In this document: piece by piece, positions 7,942 through 16,422 of the stretch
Numbering within the stretch: the stretch's first letter is position 1
Layout of the letters: every line of letters starts with the position of its first letter
Source: Minicystis rosea
GTDB lineage: Bacteria; Myxococcota_A; Polyangia; Polyangiales; Polyangiaceae
DNA: 64,000 nt
Assembly (NCBI GenBank): GCA_001931535.1
Contig: CP016211.1
Span: forward strand, 6,771,703-6,835,702
Direction: 5' to 3'
The notes under the pieces: model-generated
Told to the model about the DNA's origin: nothing
The model's input: the letters and a program-made list of their open reading frames with translations, nothing else
The model's database searches: none
Translations under genes and position numbers: made by a program

Positions 7942-10482
7942 GCCTGCCGGGTACGAGCGCCCGAGTCGAATGCCGGTCGTGAAGCGCCGGATCCCGGGCG
8001 CGTTGCCCATCCGCGCAGCCGACCGGCACCACTCCAGCGCGCTGCTCCACGCGCCGCCGCGCACCGCGCGGACCTCGTCCCCGCGCGCCTCCTCGCGCAC
8101 GAGGCGCCCGCCCTCGATCCGCGGGCCTTCGCGCCGCCACGCGTTCCCGCAGTAGTCGCGGGTGTTGCCGCCCAGGCCGCGGACGCCGTACGGGCTCACG
8201 TCGAGCGGGCTCTCGTGCACGCCGACCGCGGAGGGGCGCGTCTCCACGCTCTCCGCCACGCGGAAGAAGCGGGCGTCGAGGTGGTTCCCCGTCGGGCAGA
8301 GGCGACCGTCCACCCCGCGCGCGGCCTTCTCCCGTTCCAGCTCGTCGAGGAGACGGAAGGGCACGCCGCGCCGCGCCCCGGCCCACGCCGCGTACGCCGT
8401 CGCGCCGAACCAGTCGATCAACGTCACCGGCGCGTCGGGGAGGAGCGGCCGCTCCAGATCGTCGACCCCGAGCACGAAGCGGCCCTCGCGGTCGCGCTCG
8501 AAGACCGCGCGCTGCCCGCTCATGCCGAGCTGCGCGCGCGGGCAGGCCGCGATCGCGTCGGCCTCGCGCCCGCTGCGGACTAGGTCGTCGAGGAAGATTC
8601 GGTACGCGTCGTTGGTGACGGGGAAGCGGCTCACGATGAAGCCGTCGATCCAGATGCGCCGCGCCGGCAGAGCGTCCGCGGCCTGCGGATCGCCGCCGGT
8701 CCAGGCGTAGCCGGCGGGCACGTAGACGTCGTCCGGCCCGAGCTCGTCCTCGGTCGGCAACACGATGGGGAGCGGCTCCGCTTCGCCGGGCGGGCAGCCG
8801 TCCCAGTGCGCCGCGCGCTCGATGAGGACGGGATAGAGCACCTCGGCGCGCCCCGGCGCGCGGACGCGGAGCAGGTAGCTCCCCTTCGGCAGCGCCGCCG
8901 CGCGGAGCGGCGTCGTTCCGAGCAGGCCCATGTCCTCCGGCACGAGCCGCCGATCGCGGAGGACGAAGCGCGCGAGCCGAACCTCGGCGCCCGGCGGATC
9001 GGTGATCAGCGTGAGCGCGCCCTCGCCGCGCAGGATCGACGTGTGCCTCCCGCGGTCGTGCGCGCGGAGGCTGGCCTCGGCGCGCGCGGCGTCGACGGCG
9101 CGGTGCGCGCGCTCGGCCTCGAGCAGCCGGTCGCGGTGGTGATCGGCGAGGGCCGCGTGCGCTTCGGGCAGCTCCGGATCCAGGGTCAACGCGCCGCCGA
9201 GCGCCGTGAGCCACTCCACCTCGCGCAACGTGGCCTCGACGTCGAGCTGCGCAGCCTCGTCCTCGAGCGCCCACCCCGGCAGCGTGGCCGAGAGCGGGTG
9301 GAAGGAGCGCACCCCTTCGAGCCGCGCCGCCGCTTCGGCCAAGACCACCGCGGCGCGCATCCGGAGCGCGGCGATCTCAGGCTCGATCCGGCGGGCCGTC
9401 TCCACCACCGCGAGCGCCTGATCGCGCCGGCGCGCGCCGTCGAGCCACGCCACCATGTCGCCCGCGAGCGCCTCCGCGTCTTTGTAACGCGCCGCGATCA
9501 CCCGCTGCATGGCGCGCTCGCACGCGGCCGCGAGCTCGTCCGGCACGCTCCGCGGGTAGGCGGCTTGGGTGACCGGCTCGGGCGGCCCCGCGATCACCTT
9601 CGCGATCATCGTCATCGCGTCGCCCCGGTACGGCGGCCGGCCGGAGAGCAGGTGGTAGAGGATGGCGCCGAGCGCGTACACGTCGCTCGCCGGCCCGTGC
9701 AGATCGCGCTGCCCCAGCGCTTGCTCCGGGGGCATGTACGCGGGCGTGCCCAGGATCTCGCCGTGCTGGGTGAGCATCCCTTCCGTGCCGACCGCGGGCG
9801 CGGCGGGGTCCGTGTCGTCGGCGTCGTCAGCGTCGTCGGCGTCGTCGCACCGCCGGCCGAGGCCCCAGTCCATGACGAGCACGTCGCCCAGCTCGCCGAC
9901 CATGATGTTGTCGGGCTTGAGATCGCGGTGCACCACACCGCGGCGGTGCGCGTAGGCGACCGCCTGGCAGGCGCGCGCGAAGGCGTCGACGAGGCGGCGG
10001 AAGGTCCACCCCGATCGCGTCTCGCGGAAGTCCCCCTCGCTCGCGGCGTCGTGGATCTCGTCGATGACCTCGCCCAGCGTGCGCCCGCGGACCTCGCGCA
10101 TGGTGAACCAGAGGCGGCCGTCGTCGAGGTGCCCCGCGTCGTACACGGCGACGATGCCCGGGTGCGCGAGGCCGGCCGTGAGCTTCACCTCCGCGAGGAA
10201 GCGCGCCGCCGGGCGCTCGCGGGCGGCGACCTCGGCGTGGAGGATCTTCATGGCCACGGCGCGCTCCAGCGCCGTATCGAAGACGCGACGCACCTCCCCG
10301 AACCCACCGCTGGCGATGCGCCCGGCGTCCTCGTACCGCGGCGGCAGCCTCGGTCCATCGGCGGGCGCCATCCGCGCCCGCTTATCGGTGATCGTCTCCA
10401 CGACCGTCGCGACCGTCTCCACGACCGTGGCGACCGTCTCCTCCTGAGCGCTCCGGCGTTCGCCGTCGGGCCTGCTCGACAT
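7924..10482 (-). CDS. Ser/Thr protein kinase fused to PEGA-like and FGE-like domains
   Basis: 852 aa. Kinase domain about 50-350: glycine loop ASGGFGEV, catalytic Lys in VAMKIL (Lys79), HRDLKPDN (186-192), DWG in place of DFG (205-207), PPEQ in place of APE. An acidic insert of repeated Asp-Asp-Ala sits at 213-225. A helical TPR-like part (about 360-470) follows, then a PEGA-like segment (483-555, TDPPGAEVRL...GTTPLRAAALPKGSYLLRV), then an FGE/SUMF1-like domain (585-850, including TLIDWFGATAYAAWAGARRG and GGAWSSALEWCRSAARMG). The FGE copper-binding Cys pair is incomplete (only one Cys), so a binding rather than enzymatic role is likely. The ATG at 10482 is chosen because it directly precedes the kinase; upstream open frame is repeat DNA. 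Confidence 0.88.
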   Translation of the reverse strand: MSSRPDGERRSAQEETVATVVETVATVVETITDKRARMAPADGPRLPPRYEDAGRIASGGFGEVRRVFDTALERAVAMKILHAEVAARERPAARFLAEVKLTAGLAHPGIVAVYDAGHLDDGRLWFTMREVRGRTLGEVIDEIHDAASEGDFRETRSGWTFRRLVDAFARACQAVAYAHRRGVVHRDLKPDNIMVGELGDVLVMDWGLGRRCDDADDADDADDTDPAAPAVGTEGMLTQHGEILGTPAYMPPEQALGQRDLHGPASDVYALGAILYHLLSGRPPYRGDAMTMIAKVIAGPPEPVTQAAYPRSVPDELAAACERAMQRVIAARYKDAEALAGDMVAWLDGARRRDQALAVVETARRIEPEIAALRMRAAVVLAEAAARLEGVRSFHPLSATLPGWALEDEAAQLDVEATLREVEWLTALGGALTLDPELPEAHAALADHHRDRLLEAERAHRAVDAARAEASLRAHDRGRHTSILRGEGALTLITDPPGAEVRLARFVLRDRRLVPEDMGLLGTTPLRAAALPKGSYLLRVRAPGRAEVLYPVLIERAAHWDGCPPGEAEPLPIVLPTEDELGPDDVYVPAGYAWTGGDPQAADALPARRIWIDGFIVSRFPVTNDAYRIFLDDLVRSGREADAIAACPRAQLGMSGQRAVFERDREGRFVLGVDDLERPLLPDAPVTLIDWFGATAYAAWAGARRGVPFRLLDELEREKAARGVDGRLCPTGNHLDARFFRVAESVETRPSAVGVHESPLDVSPYGVRGLGGNTRDYCGNAWRREGPRIEGGRLVREEARGDEVRAVRGGAWSSALEWCRSAARMGNAPGIRRFTTGIRLGRSYPAGSPGGQ

Positions 10483-10557
10483 GGCAGCGATGGTACCTAC
10501 GCCGCGCTCGTCCCGGCGGGAGAGAGTGGCGCGCGCTCCTCCCGGTCTCCCGCGCGG

Positions 10558-11003
10558 CGAAAACCGTTGCCGGTCGGTCCAAGAAGGCGCCGCCCCCTCG
10601 AGACCCTGTTGCCGATCAGTCGAGGGAGTCGCCGCCCCCTCGAGCCCCTGTTGCAGGTTGGTCGAGGAAGTCGCCGGCACCCTCGAGACCCTGTTGCTGG
10701 TTCGTCTGGGAAGTCGCCGCCCCCTTCGAGACCCTGTTGCTGGTTCGTCTGGGAAGTCGCCGCCCCCTTCGAGACCCTGTTGCTGGTTCGTCTGGGAAGT
10801 CGTCGACACCTTCGAGACGCTGTTGCAGCTCGGTCCAAGAAAGCCCTAACACCCTCGGCAAGCTGTTTCGCGAAGCAGTCGCGCGTCTTCCCCCCCCGAG
10901 AGAAGCGATTTCCGAGCGCCCGAAGGGTGGGCGCCCCCGCGGGTGAGGCGAGGATGAGCCACCGAGGGGGTTGCCGGTCCGTCCAGGGACGAGCAGGCGG
11001 GTC
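10558..11003. repeat. Imperfect 43-bp tandem repeat array
   Basis: Unit consensus begins cgagaccctgttgctggttc and continues gtctgggaagtcgccgcccc plus ctt. Units start at about 10558, 10599, 10641, 10684, 10727, 10770, 10813 and 10855; the central spacings are exactly 43 bp and the outer ones 41-42. A degenerate unit begins near 10961 (cgagggggttgccggtccgt). As 43 is not a multiple of three, the array stays open in several frames, which makes spurious ORFs. It fills the 546-bp gap between the divergent kinase and glycosyltransferase genes, so it must overlap their promoter or leader regions. There are no unique spacers, so it is not a CRISPR. Confidence 0.9.
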
Positions 11004-11028
11004 CGCGGCGCTGCTATACCGTCGGCCC

Positions 11029-12240
11029 GTGCCTGCGCCCCGCGTCACCGTCCTCTATCACTTCATGCACCCCGACGACGTCGTGAGCGCGAGACAGCTC
11101 TCCGATCTCGCGGAGGGGCTCGCCGCCCGGGGGTTCGAGGTGGAGGCCCGCCCGTCGAACCGCGCCTGGGACGATCGCGCCACGGCGTTCCCGCACGAAG
11201 AGCGATGGCACGAGGTGGCCTATCACCGCGTGTGGCGGCCGGCGTTCAAGCAGGCGAGCGGCGCGGGGCGCCTGCTCAATGCGGCGTGGATGATCGCGGC
11301 GTGGTCGGCGCTCGGGTTGTCGCGGAACCCGCCGGACGTGATCGTCGTCGGCACCGATCCGGTGCTGGCCGTGCTCGTGGCGCGCGCGGTGAAGCGGCTG
11401 CGTCCTTCGGTGAAGATCGCGCACTGGTGCTTCGACGTCTACCCGGAGGCGCCCATCGCCGAGGGCATGATCGCGGCGGACGGCGTGCCCGCGCGGATCC
11501 TCGATCGGCTGCTGCGGCCGGCCTACGCCGCGTGCGATCTGGTGGCCGACATCGGGCCGTGCATGCGCGCGATGCTCGATGCGTACGGCCACGGCGCGCG
11601 GCGCGCGACGCTGACGCCGTGGGCATTGGTCGAGCCGGCCGAGGTGGAACAGCCCGATCCCGAGACGCGGCGCGAGCTGTTCGGCGAGGCGAGCCTTGGG
11701 CTGCTTTATGCGGGCACGTTCGGGCGGGCGCACGCGCACGAGGACATCCTCGCGCTGGCGCGGCGGCTCCGCGGCGACGACGTGGGCTTCTGCTTCGGCG
11801 TGCGCGGCAACCGCGCGGGCGCGCTCGCGCAGGCGGTCGGGCCCGACGATCGCAACGTGCGCTTCGCGGGCTTCGCGCCCGAGGCCGCGCTCGCTCGACG
11901 GCTCGGCGCGGCCGACGTTCACCTCGCCAGCTTGCGCCACGATTGGACGGGCGTGGTGGTGCCCTCCAAGTTCTTCGGGAGCCTGGCCATCGGGAGACCC
12001 GTGATTTTCGCGGGATCGCGGGAGAGCAGCATCGCGCGTTGGATCGAGGAGCACGGCGTGGGCTGGGTGCTGGACGCAGGATCGATCGATCGCGTCGCGG
12101 CGGATCTGCAGAGGCTCGCGGGCGCGCGCGCCGAGCTCGAAGCGCTGTGGCGACGATGCCATCGGGTATACCGCGAGCATTTCTCCAAGGAAGCGGTGAT
12201 CGGCCGCTGGGACGACGAGCTCCGCCGCCTCTTGAAGTGA
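11029..12240 (+). CDS. Glycosyltransferase, GT4/WbuB-like
   Basis: 403 aa. GT-B fold pattern: N-terminal Rossmann half starting VPAPRVTVLYHFMHPDDVVSARQ with IVVGTDPVLAVLVARAVKRL; C-terminal half with LGLLYAGTFGRAHAHEDILALARRL, NVRFAGFAPEAALARRLGAADVHL and VVVPSKFFGSLAIGRPVIFAG (nucleotide-sugar binding region), then ESSIARWIEEHGVGWVL. Transfers a sugar from a nucleotide donor, probably for cell-surface polysaccharide; donor and acceptor unknown. The GTG at 11029 starts just before the first beta strand; upstream open frame is repeat array. Followed by two hairpins (12254-12300). Confidence 0.87.
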   Translation: MPAPRVTVLYHFMHPDDVVSARQLSDLAEGLAARGFEVEARPSNRAWDDRATAFPHEERWHEVAYHRVWRPAFKQASGAGRLLNAAWMIAAWSALGLSRNPPDVIVVGTDPVLAVLVARAVKRLRPSVKIAHWCFDVYPEAPIAEGMIAADGVPARILDRLLRPAYAACDLVADIGPCMRAMLDAYGHGARRATLTPWALVEPAEVEQPDPETRRELFGEASLGLLYAGTFGRAHAHEDILALARRLRGDDVGFCFGVRGNRAGALAQAVGPDDRNVRFAGFAPEAALARRLGAADVHLASLRHDWTGVVVPSKFFGSLAIGRPVIFAGSRESSIARWIEEHGVGWVLDAGSIDRVAADLQRLAGARAELEALWRRCHRVYREHFSKEAVIGRWDDELRRLLK

Positions 12241-12253
12241 GGCGCGAGGCGAC

Positions 12254-12300
12254 GCATCTCGTCGAGATGCAAAAGGCCGAAGCGCCTGCCCGCAGGCTTT
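12254..12300 (+). terminator. Two consecutive hairpins with short T-run
   Basis: First stem gcatctc/gagatgc (12254-12260 with 12264-12270) is followed by AAAA. Second stem gcctgc/gcaggc (12284-12289 with 12292-12297) is followed by TTT. Lies 14 bp after the glycosyltransferase stop. Confidence 0.5.
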
Positions 12301-12338
12301 ACGGACGGCGGCGCTCAAGCTCTCATCCATCCGCGCAC

Positions 12339-15300
12339 ATGGATCTGGCCGACCTCGAACGAGCGTTCTCGACCACGAAAACGCAGCCGCTGTTCGTGGA
12401 TGCGCGGCTCGTCCGGCGCGTGATCAAGCGACACCGCCGCCTGCCCGGCTTCGGTCTTCAGGTGCCGCACGCGCGTTGTTACTGGATCGATCGAGCGGCC
12501 CTGCTCGACATCGTGACCCCAGCCGAGCTCGGTCGTTCGGTGGCGGAGATCCCGGACGAGGTCGTCCTCCTGCCGCGGCCCGACGCCGACGAGCTCGCCG
12601 ACATGCCCGCGCCGGAGCTGCTCACGCAACTCTGGCGGCAAGCGTTCCACGCGCGCGTGCACCTCGAGCTCGAGCGCGGGGACAAGCTCCCGCCCGCGGT
12701 CCTGCGCGAGCGCGTGCATCGCATCGGGCAGACCGAGATCGACGAGATCCGCTTGGTCCTGCGGCAGGACGATCTGCTCCTGCCTCCGCGCGAAGATCTC
12801 GACACCTACGCCGAGCTCGCCGCGCTCTACTTGGAGCTGCGTCACTTCGCGCCCGAGCTGCTCCACGAGACGTTCCCCGCGCTCGACGATCACGCGATGA
12901 TCGATGCCGTCCTCGCCGAGGACGTGGACGTCGCGCGCATCCTCGAAGCGTGCCGTCCGGAGGGCGCGCCGGAGCGGCCGCGGCTCGCGTCGCTGTCCGT
13001 GGAGCACACGCCGCTGCCCGAGCCTCCGCCGGATCCCAAGGGCGCGGCGGACAAGGCGCCGGGCACGCTGCGCGGTGAGGCCGACGAGGCGCGCCGCCGC
13101 GGAAATCTGGTGCGATCAGCGCTCTCGCGGCTCCGGCTCGCGACCGCGGGCGGGCCCGAGGCCGAGGGCGCCGTGGCCGAGGCGCACGTCGATCTCGCGG
13201 CGCTCGCGCGCAGGCTCGACGAGGCCTTGCGACCTGCGGAAGGCGGCTCGGCGATCGATGTGAAGGCTTGGGAGGCGGTGCTCTTCGCGCTCGCCGATCG
13301 GGCCGCGCACCGCGCCATCCTCCGTTGGGTCGAGGCCCGGCTCCTCTTCGACTTGCAGCGCGCCTGCCTCGCGTCGGAGAAGGCCATCGGCAAGGCCGAT
13401 CTCGTCGATTGGGCCCTCTCGTTCGGCAAGCGTCCGCTGGCCCGATTGCTTCCGGCAACGCGGCCCATTCGTGTCGCGCACGAGCTCGCGTCGGCGGCGA
13501 AGAAGGTGGCCCGCGTCGGCATCACGGAGACCGAGCGCGCGCGCCTCGGGGCGTTGCTCGCGACGGCGAGGCGGCGCGCCGACGACAACATCCGCGCCGC
13601 GCTGCGCCCCGTCGTCGTCGACGCGCTCCGCGAGGTGGGCATGCGGCCCGAGAGCGTCCCCGAGCGCGTGGCCATGCACAAGATCATCGAGGACCTCCTC
13701 GATCAAGCCACGACGCGCGGCCACCTCGGCCTCGGGCAGCTCCGCGACGCCATCTCGAAGAACCAGCTCAAGCTGCCCGACCTCAGCGGCCCGCGCGAGC
13801 TGTACGCCGGCGACGCGCTGCTCCTCGCGGACAAGCGGCTCGGTGTCGCGCTCGACGGCGTCCACGGGCGCGGCGAGATCTACCTGCGCTTCTTGCAGAA
13901 GGTGAGCTCGCTCCTCTTCGGCACCCGCCTCGGCCGCTTCCTCACGCTGTATTTCCTGCTCCCCGTGAGCGCCGCCTACGTGCTGCTCGAAGGCGCCGGC
14001 CACATGGCCACGCCCATCGGGCGTTTGCTGAAGATCCTGCCGCGCCACCATCACGTCCATCTGCTCACGCGGCCCTCGTTCGCGGTGACGGCGGTGATCC
14101 TCTTCGGGCTCATCCACTCCGCCGCCGTCCGCAACTTCGTGCGGAACGCGGCCCGCGCCGTCGGCTACACGATCGCGGCCATCTTCTTCCACGCTCCGCG
14201 CTGGCTGCTCACACGCCCCGCGGTTCGCCGCGCCTTGGAGAGCCGGGCCTTCCTCGCGGTGCGCCGCTATCTGCTGAAGCCCTTGGCCATCGCCGCCGCG
14301 GTGGTGATCGCCTCCCCGCTCCGCCGCGCGCCTTCTCTGGAGACGATCGTCGTCGCCACCTCGATCTTCCTGTTCACGAACGTCGTCCTCAACTCCCGCA
14401 CCGGCGCGCTCCTCGAAGAGCTCGCCTACGACGAGGCGGCCCGCACCTGGCGGCTCCTCCGCCGTCACGTGCTGCCCGGCCTCGTCCGGCTGATCGCGGA
14501 CACCTTCCGCAGCATCACGGAGGCCATCGATCGCGGCATCTACGCCGTCGACGAGTGGCTGCGTTTCCGCGAAGGGCAGAGCCGTCCGGCGCTCTACGCC
14601 AAGGCCGTGCTCGGCGTCGTGTGGTTCGCGGTCGCGTACCTCGCGCGCATCTACATCAACCTGCTCATCGAGCCGCAGATCAACCCCATCAAGCATTTCC
14701 CCGTGGTCACGGTGGCCGCGAAGATCATGCTGCCGCTCTCGCCCACGCTGATTCCGGCGCTCCACGACGTGCTGGCCCGGCCGTTCGGCAGCTTGGTGGC
14801 GAGCACCATCGCGGCCCCCACGGTGCTGCTCCTCCCCGGCGTGGCCGGCTTCCTCGTGTGGGAATTCAAGGAGAACTACAAGCTCTACCGCGCGACCCGC
14901 GCCACGAAGCTCGAGCCCGTCGCCATCGGTCATCACGGCGAGACCATGGGCGCGCTCCTCAAGCCTGGCCTGCACTCGGGCACGGTGCCGAAGCTCTGGG
15001 CCAAGCTGCGGCGCGCGGTGCGCCGCGGCGACGCTGCGGCCGAGAAGCACCACGAGGCCATGCGCGAGCTCTCGGAAGCGGTGGAGCGCTTCGTCGAGCG
15101 GGAGATGCTGGCGCTCCTCGAAGCGAGCCCCGCGTGGAAAGCCGGGCCCATCCGCGTGCGCCGCGTGGAGCTCGCCTCGAACCGCGTGCGCGTGCTCCTC
15201 GAGCGCGGCGAAGGTCGCGAGGAGCATCGATCCGAGCACGGGACGCGCGACCGCGAAGACGACGCGGGGACCGTCGCCATCGCCTTCGAGGAGCAATCGG

Positions 15301-15749
15301 GCTTCGTCGTGGCCTGCGTGCCGCGCCTCGGGTGGGTCGTCACGCTCTCGGCAGCCGAGCGGCTCCTCTTCGAGAACGCGCTCGGCGGCCTCTATCAGCT
15401 CGCCGGTGTGGACCTCGTGCGCGAGCAGATCGAGGCCACGCTCCCGGGCTCACCGCCGTACGACGTGTGCGACGAGGGCCTCGTGGTGTGGCCGGGCGGG
15501 AGCTACCGCACGGAGATCGTCTACCCGCTCGACGGCGCCGGCGATCTCGTGCCCACCGTGCGCGGCGAGCCGCTGCCCGCGGAGCCGCCGGCGCTCGATC
15601 GCAAGCGCATCGTCTTCCGCGAGCAGCCCATCGCCTGGGACGCCTGGGTCGCCGCCTGGAGCGCGGAGGCGCCGCCGCGCGTGGTGAAGGGCGACCCGCT
15701 GCTGCCCGAGGCCCCCGCCGCGTCGGTGCGGAGCCGGGCGATCGTTTGA
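12339..15749 (+). CDS. Very large membrane protein of unknown family
   Basis: 1,136 aa. Residues 1-520 are soluble and helical, with an alpha/beta N-terminus (MDLADLERAFSTTKTQPLF) and Arg/Glu-rich helices. About 530-840 contain roughly seven hydrophobic segments, including FLTLYFLLPVSAAYVLLEGA, FAVTAVILFGLIHSA, IVVATSIFLFTNVVL, AVLGVVWFAVAYLARIYI and TVLLLPGVAGFLVWEF. The C-terminal ~300 residues are cytoplasm-like (HHEAMRELSEAVERFVEREM, then a beta-rich region). No catalytic motif or family recognised. The stop overlaps a 20-bp near-palindrome (15741-15760). The ATG at 12339 is the first in-frame Met after the upstream terminator; SD weak. Confidence 0.8.
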   Translation: MDLADLERAFSTTKTQPLFVDARLVRRVIKRHRRLPGFGLQVPHARCYWIDRAALLDIVTPAELGRSVAEIPDEVVLLPRPDADELADMPAPELLTQLWRQAFHARVHLELERGDKLPPAVLRERVHRIGQTEIDEIRLVLRQDDLLLPPREDLDTYAELAALYLELRHFAPELLHETFPALDDHAMIDAVLAEDVDVARILEACRPEGAPERPRLASLSVEHTPLPEPPPDPKGAADKAPGTLRGEADEARRRGNLVRSALSRLRLATAGGPEAEGAVAEAHVDLAALARRLDEALRPAEGGSAIDVKAWEAVLFALADRAAHRAILRWVEARLLFDLQRACLASEKAIGKADLVDWALSFGKRPLARLLPATRPIRVAHELASAAKKVARVGITETERARLGALLATARRRADDNIRAALRPVVVDALREVGMRPESVPERVAMHKIIEDLLDQATTRGHLGLGQLRDAISKNQLKLPDLSGPRELYAGDALLLADKRLGVALDGVHGRGEIYLRFLQKVSSLLFGTRLGRFLTLYFLLPVSAAYVLLEGAGHMATPIGRLLKILPRHHHVHLLTRPSFAVTAVILFGLIHSAAVRNFVRNAARAVGYTIAAIFFHAPRWLLTRPAVRRALESRAFLAVRRYLLKPLAIAAAVVIASPLRRAPSLETIVVATSIFLFTNVVLNSRTGALLEELAYDEAARTWRLLRRHVLPGLVRLIADTFRSITEAIDRGIYAVDEWLRFREGQSRPALYAKAVLGVVWFAVAYLARIYINLLIEPQINPIKHFPVVTVAAKIMLPLSPTLIPALHDVLARPFGSLVASTIAAPTVLLLPGVAGFLVWEFKENYKLYRATRATKLEPVAIGHHGETMGALLKPGLHSGTVPKLWAKLRRAVRRGDAAAEKHHEAMRELSEAVERFVEREMLALLEASPAWKAGPIRVRRVELASNRVRVLLERGEGREEHRSEHGTRDREDDAGTVAIAFEEQSGFVVACVPRLGWVVTLSAAERLLFENALGGLYQLAGVDLVREQIEATLPGSPPYDVCDEGLVVWPGGSYRTEIVYPLDGAGDLVPTVRGEPLPAEPPALDRKRIVFREQPIAWDAWVAAWSAEAPPRVVKGDPLLPEAPAASVRSRAIV

Positions 15750-15853
15750 GCTCCAACGATGGAGCAGAAGATCGTTCGAGATCAAACGATCGAGCAAGCG
15801 AGCGCCGGAGAGCCGATCATGACGCGGCCGGCAATCGTTTGAGCACCAACGAA
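15741..15853. repeat. Three near-palindromic 20-mers
   Basis: 15741-15760 is atcgtttgagctccaacgat, 15771-15790 is atcgttcgagatcaaacgat and 15834-15853 is atcgtttgagcaccaacgaa. Each is a near-palindrome centred on gagctc or a variant of it. The first contains the stop codon of the 12339-15749 gene, the second lies between two convergent genes, and the third lies inside the 3' end of the methyltransferase. Closely related 20-mers recur inside the coding region near 61435-61456 and 61271-61292. Confidence 0.75.
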
Positions 15854-16422
15854 TGGTTGTTGGCCGGCATGGCCACGAGCGCCTCGCGCGCGAAGCCCGC
15901 CTCCTCCGCGAGCGCGAGGACGGCGTCGAGATCGCGCACGCCCCACGAAGGATCGCGGCCTCGGAGGGACTCGTCGAAGGCGACGTTGCTCGGCGCGAAG
16001 GGCTCGCCCGCGATGCGGAAGGGGCCGTAGAGGAAGAGGATGCCGCCGGTGGAGAGCGCGCGCGCGGCGCCGCGGATCAAGCCGACGCAGGCGGCCCAGG
16101 GCGCGATGTGGATCATGTTCGCCGAGAGCACGAGGTCGACGCGGACGTCCCCGAAATCCCCGCGGGAGGCGTCGATCGCGAGCGGCGCGCGCAGGTTCGG
16201 GAGGCCCGCCTCGGCGCGGTGGGCCGCGATGCTGGCGAGGGCCTCGGGATCGAGATCGCTCGGCTGCCAGAGGACATCGGGCATGCGCTCCGCGAAGAAC
16301 ACGGCGTGCTCGCCGCTGCCGGCGGCGATCTCCAAGACCTCCGCGCCCGCGCGGAGGAGCGGGCGAAGGACAGCGAGGATCGGCTCGCGGTTGCGCACAG
16401 TGGCCGGGGCGTGACGCTTCAT
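15817..16422 (-). CDS. SAM-dependent methyltransferase, DUF938-like
   Basis: 201 aa. Class I methyltransferase: SAM-binding motif I is VLEIAAGSGEHAVFFAERMP, then WQPSDLDPEALASI (acidic ribose-binding residues), LVLSANMIHIAPW and GGILFLYGPF. The N-terminus MKRHAPATVRNREPILAVLRPLL and the loop GEPFAPSNVAFDESLRGRDPSWGVRDLD fit the DUF938 family as I know it. Substrate unknown. The ATG at 16422 overlaps the upstream MFS stop as ATGA (4 bp), so the two are translationally coupled. Convergent with the large membrane protein. Confidence 0.88.
   Translation of the reverse strand: MKRHAPATVRNREPILAVLRPLLRAGAEVLEIAAGSGEHAVFFAERMPDVLWQPSDLDPEALASIAAHRAEAGLPNLRAPLAIDASRGDFGDVRVDLVLSANMIHIAPWAACVGLIRGAARALSTGGILFLYGPFRIAGEPFAPSNVAFDESLRGRDPSWGVRDLDAVLALAEEAGFAREALVAMPANNHSLVLKRLPAAS

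Noticed and set aside
8806..10980. Long plus-strand frame upstream of the glycosyltransferase
   Set aside because: It is the antisense of the kinase gene plus repeat DNA; the protein is Arg/His-rich without domain pattern.
10558..11003. Tandem array considered as a CRISPR
   Set aside because: Units are contiguous with no unique spacers, are imperfect, and no cas genes are present.
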